A stretch of DNA of 10,999 bases from Bacteroidota bacterium (GTDB taxonomy: Bacteria > Bacteroidota > Bacteroidia > Flavobacteriales > Flavobacteriaceae), in contig JAEZGB010000137.1 of assembly GCA_023437485.1 (NCBI GenBank), positions 1-10,999 on the forward strand, read 5' to 3'. Below the pieces are notes generated by a model. The model saw nothing but the letters and a program-made list of their open reading frames with translations, had not been told where the DNA came from and made no database searches. The translations under genes and the position numbers were made by a program. Within the stretch, counting starts at the first letter, position 1, and each line of letters begins with the position of its first letter. This document shows positions 6,066 through 10,999 of the stretch, one piece after another.

Positions 6066-6398
6066 ATGAAAATTGAAGACAAGGGCCATACCCGTATCAT
6101 TAGAGATACCAACGGCGATGCCGCCGCGCTTTTGCAAGAGTTGCTCGCGGGCTACCAAGACCACCTCTCCTGGAATCTGATCCTGGACCTGCGCGCCGAC
6201 AAGTCGCTGAGCGCAAAATCACTATCGCAATTTTCGAAACTGGCCCGTCAGCATAAAAAAAACCACCGCTCATTGGTAATTGTCTCCCCTGATGTCGATT
6301 TTTCAGCCGTCCCGTCATCGATTAGCGCCGTGCCCACATTGCAGGAAGCCCATGATCTTATCGAGATGGAGGAAATTGAGCGCGACCTTGGGTTTTGA
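6066..6398 (+). CDS. small STAS-domain-like protein of unknown function
   Basis: 110-residue soluble protein without signal peptide or membrane segment. The order of predicted elements suggests a STAS/anti-sigma-antagonist-like alpha/beta fold: strand at about 8-14, helix LLQELLAGYQ, strand NLILDLR (37-43), helix SLSQFSKLARQHKKN, strand SLVIVS (69-74), and an acidic C-terminal helix HDLIEMEEIERDL. This is fold reasoning, not a motif match, and I do not see the conserved phosphorylatable Ser/Thr of SpoIIAA. It sits 11 nt after pyrB and 2 nt before rnz, so it belongs to the operon. The function is unknown; a link to RNase Z is possible from position only. Confidence 0.8.
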   Translation: MKIEDKGHTRIIRDTNGDAAALLQELLAGYQDHLSWNLILDLRADKSLSAKSLSQFSKLARQHKKNHRSLVIVSPDVDFSAVPSSISAVPTLQEAHDLIEMEEIERDLGF

Positions 6399-6400
6399 GC

Positions 6401-7306
6401 ATGGAACTTACCATTTTGGGCTGCCATGCCGCGACGCCAAGGACCCTTACGAATCCGACCTCACAGGTTCTGGAGCTTTCAGGCCGATTGTTTCTCATTG
6501 ATTGCGGCGAGGGGACCCAGGTGCAATTACGAAAGAACAAGGTTCGGTTCATGCGCATTAACCATGTGTTCATTTCACATTTGCACGGCGATCATGTATT
6601 CGGGCTGATAGGGCTCGTTTCCACCTTTATGCTTTTGGGACGGACGGCCGATCTTCACATCTACGGGCCCAGGGGCATCAAGGAACTCATTACCTTACAG
6701 CTCAGGCTGGGCGAGGCGTGGACACAGTACGGGCTGTACTTTCATGAACTTGTTTCGACGGTTCCAGAGGTAATTTTTGAAGACGAAAAAGTATCGGTGA
6801 CCACCCTTCCGCTCAAGCACCGGATCTACACCAACGGCTTTGTTTTCAGGCAAAAGCAAGGACTTCGCCGCCTGAATCCACAGGCCGCCGAATCCTACGG
6901 TATTGATAAATGCTATTACCGAAACATCGTCCTTGGCAAGGATGTCCCTGGCCGTGATGGCAGCCCCGTCTCCAATGACCTGCTAACTTTTGAACCTGTC
7001 CCGCCAAAGAGTTATGCGTTTTGTTCCGATACGGTTTTCGATCCGGAAATCGCGCCACTGATCCAGGGTGTCGACGTACTTTACCACGAATCAACATTTT
7101 TGGAAACTGAAAAAAACCTGGCGTTGCGAACGATGCATTCCACGGCCCGTGAGGCCGCGCAAATTGCCGCAATGGCCCAGGTAAAAACCCTTGTCCTGGG
7201 GCATTATTCCACCCGGTATGACTCATTGGCCGGTTTTGCCGCTGAAGCTGGCCGGATTTTCCCGAATGTCGTACTTTCACAGGACGGAAAAACATTCAAA
7301 TTCTAA
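6401..7306 (+). CDS. rnz: ribonuclease Z (tRNA 3' endonuclease)
   Basis: 301-residue metallo-beta-lactamase-fold zinc enzyme that cuts the 3' trailer from tRNA precursors (EC 3.1.26.11). The start is ATG 6401, giving MELTILGCHAATPRT; a TTG two codons earlier overlaps the previous stop and is unlikely. Metal ligands visible are His60, His62, Asp64 and His65 in SHLHGDHVFG, His140 (PLKHRIYT), Asp210 (FCSDTVF) and His268 (VLGHYSTRY), plus His246 of the HST motif. The segment at about 155-170 (GLRRLNPQAAESYGID) corresponds to the flexible-arm/PxKxL region of bacterial RNase Z. Its TAA overlaps the pdxH ATG by one base (TAATG). Confidence 0.95.
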   Translation: MELTILGCHAATPRTLTNPTSQVLELSGRLFLIDCGEGTQVQLRKNKVRFMRINHVFISHLHGDHVFGLIGLVSTFMLLGRTADLHIYGPRGIKELITLQLRLGEAWTQYGLYFHELVSTVPEVIFEDEKVSVTTLPLKHRIYTNGFVFRQKQGLRRLNPQAAESYGIDKCYYRNIVLGKDVPGRDGSPVSNDLLTFEPVPPKSYAFCSDTVFDPEIAPLIQGVDVLYHESTFLETEKNLALRTMHSTAREAAQIAAMAQVKTLVLGHYSTRYDSLAGFAAEAGRIFPNVVLSQDGKTFKF

Positions 7307-7947
7307 TGAAAGACCTCAGCAATTACAGGCGTTCTTATGAAAAGGGGGAATTGGTCGAAGGCAATTTGCCCGAAACTCCTATCGAGTTGTTTGCCCAATG
7401 GTTTGAACATACTGAAGAAGCCGCCGGAACAGGCGAGGTAAATACAATGACTTTATCAACGCTTGGACAGGACGGCTTTGTACACGCCCGTGTAGTATTG
7501 CTCAAACACTTTTCGTCGGGTGGATTTACCTTCTTTACCAATTATGATTCGCAAAAAGGCCGGGACATTGTCCACTCTCCGCGGGTTTGCCTGTCGTTTT
7601 TTTGGCCGACGGTTGAACGGCAGGTGATCATCACCGGTATGGCAGCCAAGGTGGACGCCGCCGAATCGGATGAATATTTTGCCACCCGGCCGCGTGGCAG
7701 CCAATTGGGCGCATGGGCATCGCATCAGAGCGAGCAGATTTCCTCGCGTGAACAGCTCGAGAAAAAGTTGCGCGAACTGGAAACCGACTTTGCCGACAAG
7801 GATATCCCCAGGCCCGCGCATTGGGGCGGCTATATCGTGGAGCCTCACACCATTGAATTCTGGCAGGGCAGGCCTAACCGCCTTCACGACCGGATCCGCT
7901 ATGAAAGAAGCGGCGAAAAATGGGAGACGAGCCGGTTATCGCCATAA
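7306..7947 (+). CDS. pdxH: pyridoxamine/pyridoxine 5'-phosphate oxidase
   Basis: 213-residue FMN flavoenzyme oxidising pyridoxine 5'-phosphate or pyridoxamine 5'-phosphate to pyridoxal 5'-phosphate with oxygen (EC 1.4.3.5). Family features in order: NTMTLSTLGQDGFVHARVVLLK with the FMN-binding Arg/Lys, FTFFTNYDSQKGRDI, the region RQVIITGMA, the substrate loop RPRGSQLGAWASHQS, and the C-terminal signature IEFWQGRPNRLHDRIRYER ending in RLSP. All are intact and the length is normal. It is the last gene of the five-gene operon, overlapping rnz by one base, and a hairpin terminator follows. Confidence 0.96.
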   Translation: MKDLSNYRRSYEKGELVEGNLPETPIELFAQWFEHTEEAAGTGEVNTMTLSTLGQDGFVHARVVLLKHFSSGGFTFFTNYDSQKGRDIVHSPRVCLSFFWPTVERQVIITGMAAKVDAAESDEYFATRPRGSQLGAWASHQSEQISSREQLEKKLRELETDFADKDIPRPAHWGGYIVEPHTIEFWQGRPNRLHDRIRYERSGEKWETSRLSP

Positions 7948-7950
7948 AAA

Positions 7951-7970
7951 AAGCCCGCAGTTACGGGCTT
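7951..7970. terminator. bidirectional hairpin terminator after pdxH
   Basis: AAGCCCG (7951-7957) pairs with CGGGCTT (7964-7970), loop CAGTTA. ATTTTC follows on the + strand, and the A-run 7946-7950 supplies T residues on the - strand. It lies between pdxH and the convergent gene ending at 7975. Confidence 0.82.
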
Positions 7971-7974
7971 ATTT

Positions 7975-8526
7975 TCAATTGGGTTCAAAGATTTCAAACT
8001 CGTCCTTTTTCTTTTTGGAAAGTGCGTAAGCTACCACTGCGCCGGTAATCACGGCTACGGTGGCTACGTTGAGCACGAAATTGCGGCGGTTGTGCTTCCA
8101 TTCGGCGCCCCATCCTCTTTCGGCAGGAATGTTGGGAACAATTCCGTGCTTGAAATCATCAATAATGCCTTCAACCATGCCAATTCGATCGGCCAATACC
8201 AACGGCAACCAACGTCCATAGCTGGACTCGCTGTATTTGTATGCCATCCGGCGAATCTTGCCGCTGAGTCCCGAAGGTGGCGCGGTGCTTCCGTAAACAG
8301 CAGTTAGGTTGGGGCGTTCCACTGATTTCAGGATTTCAGTATCGCAATGCTGCAACGGCGGGCGTTCCCAGCTATAGCCCTGGTGTTCGGCATTGTTGCG
8401 GTGCTTCATGGGGTAAACGGGGTCATTTTCCTTGTCAGCATCGATCCCCCAGCCTTTGATGTGGCTGTAGTCGGTGGTGGTACGGATATTCTTGAAATCC
8501 CCGGGTTTTGTTTCGTCTGTTATCAT
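7975..8526 (-). CDS. unrecognised protein with C-terminal membrane anchor
   Basis: 183 residues from ATG 8526, which gives MITDETKPGD. An upstream in-frame start at 8577 would overlap the dehydrogenase gene by 46 nt and adds a sequence that looks like out-of-frame coding. The first 150 residues are soluble, hydrophilic and rich in Trp, Tyr, Pro and Arg: WGIDADKENDPVYPMKHR (26-43), YSWERPP (51-57), SVERPNLTAVYG (68-79), YGRWLPLVLADRIG (103-116). A single hydrophobic helix follows (about 151-169), then KKKK and an acidic tail. I know of no named domain for it. The order of Pro/Trp motifs looks conserved rather than random, and I have a vague memory of similar proteins in other Bacteroidota. It starts 5 nt after the dehydrogenase stop codon and is surely co-transcribed with it. 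Confidence 0.82.
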   Translation of the reverse strand: MITDETKPGDFKNIRTTTDYSHIKGWGIDADKENDPVYPMKHRNNAEHQGYSWERPPLQHCDTEILKSVERPNLTAVYGSTAPPSGLSGKIRRMAYKYSESSYGRWLPLVLADRIGMVEGIIDDFKHGIVPNIPAERGWGAEWKHNRRNFVLNVATVAVITGAVVAYALSKKKKDEFEIFEPN

Positions 8527-8531
8527 GATTG

Positions 8532-9692
8532 TTAAGATTGATGCGCTGATGGCGGGATCAGCACGGTTTTGATGCAATTGTCAAGTTTTCTCGAAAAGAT
8601 GTGGTAGGCGTCGGCAACGTCTTCCAGCGGAACGTGATGGGTGATCAAATCCCTGGGGCGCAGGATGCCGTTCTTTACGTGCTCTATCAGCCTGGGAAGA
8701 TTTCTTTTTACTGCGGCCTGGTTGGCACGGATGGTTATTCCTTTGTTCACCACGTTGCCAATCGGAATCAATGCATTGGTTGGGCCATACACCCCGACAA
8801 TGGACACGATGCCACCCTTTTTGACTGAGTTGATTGCCCAGTGCAGCGCCGTTGTCGATCCGCCCTGCAGCAAAAGTTTGCGGCCAAGCAGTGTATTCAT
8901 CGCATCGCCGGCGGCCTCACAGCCTACGGCATCAATGCAAACATCGGCACCAAGCGAATCGGTCATCGTCTTAATAAAAACAACCGGGTCACCTATCATC
9001 CTAAAATTGTATGCCTCGCATTGGGCGTATTTTTCGGCGAATTCCAGCCGGTAGTCCAGTTCGTCGATAATAATCACACGCCCGGCACCAAACAACCAGG
9101 CGCACCTGGCCGCCATTATACCGATAGGCCCGGCGCCAAAAACCACAACTGTATCGCCGGTTTGGATCCCGCCCATTTCGGCGGCCTGATAGCCGGTAGG
9201 TACCACATCTGTCAGAAGGACTGCATCATCAGGGTGCATCCAGTCCGGGATTACGGTCGGTCCCACATCGGCGTAGGGAACCCGCACATATTCGGCCTGA
9301 CCGCCATCATATCCGCCGGCGGTGTGTGAATAGCCAAAAATCCCGCCTACGGCAGTTGCCTCAGGGTTTGACTCGTGGCAATTGCCATAAAGCCCCTGCT
9401 GGCAAAACGCGCATTTTCCGCATGAAATATTGAACGGGACAATGACCTTGTCGCCTGTCTTGAGTTTTTGGACACCCGATCCAACTTCGACCACCTCGCC
9501 GATGAATTCATGCCCGAAGGTAGAACCCACGCGGGTATCGGGAACAAGGCCGTGATACAAGTGAAGGTCAGAACCGCAAATGCACGATCGCAAAACGCGA
9601 ACAATGGCATCATCAGGATGGAGGATTTGGGGAAGGGGTTTGTCGTGATCGACCCTTATCCGGAACGGGCCGCGAAAGTTCATTGCTAGCAT
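8532..9692 (-). CDS. zinc-dependent alcohol dehydrogenase, formaldehyde-dehydrogenase-like MDR family
   Basis: 386-residue cytosolic medium-chain dehydrogenase/reductase. Catalytic zinc ligands Cys39 (ICGSD), His61 and Glu62 (GHE) are present. So is the structural-zinc knot C91-x2-C94-x2-C97-x7-C105. The Rossmann loop is GAGPIG (186-191), followed by Asp210 at the end of the second strand (VIIIDE), which favours NAD over NADP. The sequence follows the glutathione-independent formaldehyde-dehydrogenase-like subgroup (YSHTAGGYDGGQAEYVRVP, LLTDVVPTGYQAAE); the real substrate cannot be told. ATG 9692 (MLAMNFRGP) matches the usual subgroup start; ATG 9683 is a possible alternative. AAAAGGATAAACT before the start gives a weak purine-rich ribosome site. 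It is the first gene of a two-gene unit with the membrane-anchored protein. Confidence 0.92.
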   Translation of the reverse strand: MLAMNFRGPFRIRVDHDKPLPQILHPDDAIVRVLRSCICGSDLHLYHGLVPDTRVGSTFGHEFIGEVVEVGSGVQKLKTGDKVIVPFNISCGKCAFCQQGLYGNCHESNPEATAVGGIFGYSHTAGGYDGGQAEYVRVPYADVGPTVIPDWMHPDDAVLLTDVVPTGYQAAEMGGIQTGDTVVVFGAGPIGIMAARCAWLFGAGRVIIIDELDYRLEFAEKYAQCEAYNFRMIGDPVVFIKTMTDSLGADVCIDAVGCEAAGDAMNTLLGRKLLLQGGSTTALHWAINSVKKGGIVSIVGVYGPTNALIPIGNVVNKGITIRANQAAVKRNLPRLIEHVKNGILRPRDLITHHVPLEDVADAYHIFSRKLDNCIKTVLIPPSAHQS

Positions 9693-9865
9693 AGTTTATC
9701 CTTTTCTTTATGGTTATTTGTATAAAGTTAGGATGACTGAAATGCAACGGGTTACAATATTGCCGCCCAGTTTTATATGATTTAATTGGGCAAGCGGTAA
9801 GGAGTTGTCAAAATATTGTAAAGGATTATAGGGCCGGGTTGCCGAACTTCGTAAAAAATACAATC

Positions 9866-10042
9866 ATGAAAAATCTAGCCATTGCCATTACGGCGCTGTT
9901 TTGCCTGGCCGGTTGCCGCGACCAAAAAGGGAAAACCCCAAATGAAAACTATGAGATGAACCGGGGCGGGGATATGGAAACCACCACGGCGACCGATACA
10001 ATGCCCAATCCAACGCAAACGGATCCGGCCGTCACTGATTAA
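9866..10042 (+). CDS. 58-residue small lipoprotein
   Basis: From ATG 9866 the product starts MKNLAIAITALFCLAGC, a compact signal peptide II with lipobox LAGC and lipidated Cys at 17. A short polar tail rich in Asn, Thr, Asp and Pro follows and ends in TDPAVTD. An earlier in-frame start at 9839 would put nine residues before the signal and is less likely. No fold is expected beyond a flexible tether, and no function can be given. No clear promoter is visible in 9693-9865. Its stop codon (10040-10042) overlaps that of the convergent dnaX. Confidence 0.75.
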   Translation: MKNLAIAITALFCLAGCRDQKGKTPNENYEMNRGGDMETTTATDTMPNPTQTDPAVTD

Positions 10043-10999
10043 AGGTCAAGGTCAAAGGTGCGGCGCAAAAGGTCCAGCACCGGATTGATTTCATTCAGCC
10101 GGTTAAATTTGTCCTGATCTGTAAATGCTTTGCGATTCTCGATGCTTTCATTCACAACGACATCAATGGTAATGTCATGGTTGTGCAATTTGCCGCGCAG
10201 ATACCCCAGCAAATGCGGCTTCTCTGATTCAAAATCAATTTTGGAACCCTCGTTGGGCAGTTCGTGGATAATGGTGGTGCCCCTGAGCCTGGGATCGTTG
10301 ATAAGCAGGTAGGACTCCATAATCTTGTGTCCCTTGTCAGCAAGGCGCTGCGCGTATTTGTTCCACTGCAATAGCATGTCGGTTTCAGTAAATGGCTCGG
10401 TTGGGAGGTGCACCACTTCGGGTTGCATTGCACGTTGTTGCTGCTCGAGTTCCATTTTGGCTTTAATACTGGAAATCGAGAGCGCCGATACTTTAATTCC
10501 CGCTACTGCAGGTTTTTCAGGAATTTTTGGCTGAGGAACAGGCGCCGGTGTTGGCGCCGGTTCTTCGACCTTGACGGGAGGCTTTATGATTTCAGGGCCT
10601 TTTACCGGGATTTCCAGCACGCGGCCGTAAAAAAACTGAGGCGGGATTATAAATCCGTCAACTTTTTTTTTTCTCCATCAAAGGTGATGGAGGCCAGTTG
10701 CATCAGGCAAAGTTCAACCAACAGCCGCTGGTTTTGGCTAACCTTGTACTTGAGGTCGCATTCATTTGCCAGTTCAATGGCTTTCATCAAAAAAGCATGC
10801 GTGGCCCGTTGTGACTGCTCCCCATAAAGTTTCTGGGCCTGTTCACCCGCCTCAAGCAGCGATAGGGTGGAAGGTGTCTTGCTCACCAGCAGGTCGCGGA
10901 AGTGCGATGCCAAACCGGCAATAAAATGATGGCCGTCAAATCCTTTGGAAAGAATTTCATTGTACGCCACCAAAAGTTCAGGTATCTTGTTTTCAAGGT
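10039..10999 (-). CDS. dnaX: DNA polymerase III gamma/tau subunit, 3' part, read across a -1 frameshift
   Basis: The clamp-loader subunit DnaX; the N-terminal ATPase domains lie beyond the window edge. The visible N-terminal part (10999 to about 10670) reads IPELLVAYNEILSKGFDG, HHFIAGLASHFRDLLVSK and on to LMQLASITFDGEKKK, which is domain III (collar) of DnaX. At an A10 run the zero frame adds LTDL and stops at 10647-10649. The -1 frame is open without interruption from that point and continues VDGFIIPPQFFYGRVLEIP. A Pro/Glu-rich linker (about 10500-10600) follows, then the Bacteroidota-type tau C-terminal domain (LLQWNKYAQRLADKGHKIM, NPVLDLLRRTFDLDL) to the stop at 10039-10041. Both halves are plainly one gene. 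Possible causes are programmed -1 frameshifting, transcriptional slippage, or a homopolymer error in the sequence. Confidence 0.9.
10647..10999 (-). CDS. dnaX: possible short gamma-like DnaX product (unshifted frame)
   Basis: Alternative product of the same gene: if no shift occurs, translation ends at the TAA 10647-10649, four codons after the last Lys. It would contain the ATPase and collar domains and lack the tau C-terminal domain, matching the domain content of the gamma subunit known from E. coli and Thermus. Whether it is made cannot be told from the sequence, and a base-calling error in the A10 run would remove it. Confidence 0.45.
   Translation of the reverse strand, partial: LENKIPELLVAYNEILSKGFDGHHFIAGLASHFRDLLVSKTPSTLSLLEAGEQAQKLYGEQSQRATHAFLMKAIELANECDLKYKVSQNQRLLVELCLMQLASITFDGEKKKLTDL
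10662..10672 (-). other. candidate slippery site in dnaX (A10-G run)
   Basis: On the coding strand GGAG is followed by ten A and then G. In the zero frame the last codons read AAA AAG preceded by A, that is the heptamer A AAA AAG (10662-10668), identical in sequence and phase to the E. coli dnaX shift site. A GGAG (10673-10676) sits 4 nt upstream of the heptamer, and a weak 5-bp hairpin GGATT-TAT-AATCC begins 5 nt downstream and covers the zero-frame stop codon. Confidence 0.6.

Noticed and set aside
9693..9865. Promoters for the dehydrogenase unit and the 58-residue lipoprotein
   Set aside because: TAACTTTA (9723-9730, - strand) is close to a -7 box, but no TTG at proper spacing is seen; nothing convincing is found for the + strand gene.
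10647..10973. Two separate genes instead of one dnaX
   Set aside because: The first part ends in the middle of the conserved DnaX context, and the second has no plausible start but continues the DnaX sequence directly from the A-run in the -1 frame.

Overview
This window looks like an ordinary chromosomal stretch from a member of the Bacteroidota, most likely a flavobacterium with fairly high GC (about half, by eye). The evidence is exact TAnnTTTG-type -7 promoter boxes 15-19 nt ahead of start codons, little sign of Shine-Dalgarno sites, Bacteroidota-type lipoproteins, and a PyrB, RNase Z and DnaX that read like flavobacterial proteins. No mobile element, CRISPR array, tRNA or rRNA was found.

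Layout. 1-137: a degenerate 7-bp repeat array and the promoter of tal (small transaldolase, + strand). 800-822: a shared terminator, then a convergent lipoprotein gene (- strand) with a degenerate thioredoxin-like C-terminus. 2231-2539: a non-coding, divergently transcribed spacer with two more 7-bp repeat arrays and two promoters. 2540-4156: an ABC-F ATPase gene, closed by a strong bidirectional hairpin it shares with a 55-residue lipoprotein/membrane peptide gene on the - strand. 4524-7947: a tightly packed five-gene operon on the + strand, pyrR-pyrB-(STAS-like gene)-rnz-pdxH, with junctions of -1, 11, 2 and -1 nt, ending at a hairpin at 7951-7970. 7975-9692: a two-gene - strand unit of a zinc-dependent alcohol dehydrogenase and an unrecognised C-terminally membrane-anchored protein. 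9866-10042: a 58-residue lipoprotein gene whose stop codon overlaps that of the convergent dnaX. 10039-10999: the 3' part of dnaX (- strand), running off the window.

How the genes fit together. The operon combines pyrimidine synthesis (PyrR, PyrB), tRNA 3' processing (RNase Z) and vitamin B6 salvage (PdxH), a housekeeping set. The other genes are a pentose phosphate enzyme, a ribosome-associated ABC-F ATPase, cell-envelope lipoproteins, an oxidoreductase unit and the clamp-loader subunit.

Most notable points: (1) dnaX is split across two frames at an A10 run holding the heptamer A AAA AAG, in the arrangement where the unshifted frame would give a short gamma-like protein and a -1 shift would give full-length tau; (2) the ABC-F protein has lost both halves of one composite ATP site and kept both halves of the other; (3) three 7-bp-period arrays each lie next to a promoter; (4) the pyrR leader is too short for a classical PyrR attenuator. 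I found no convincing entirely new multi-gene system here.
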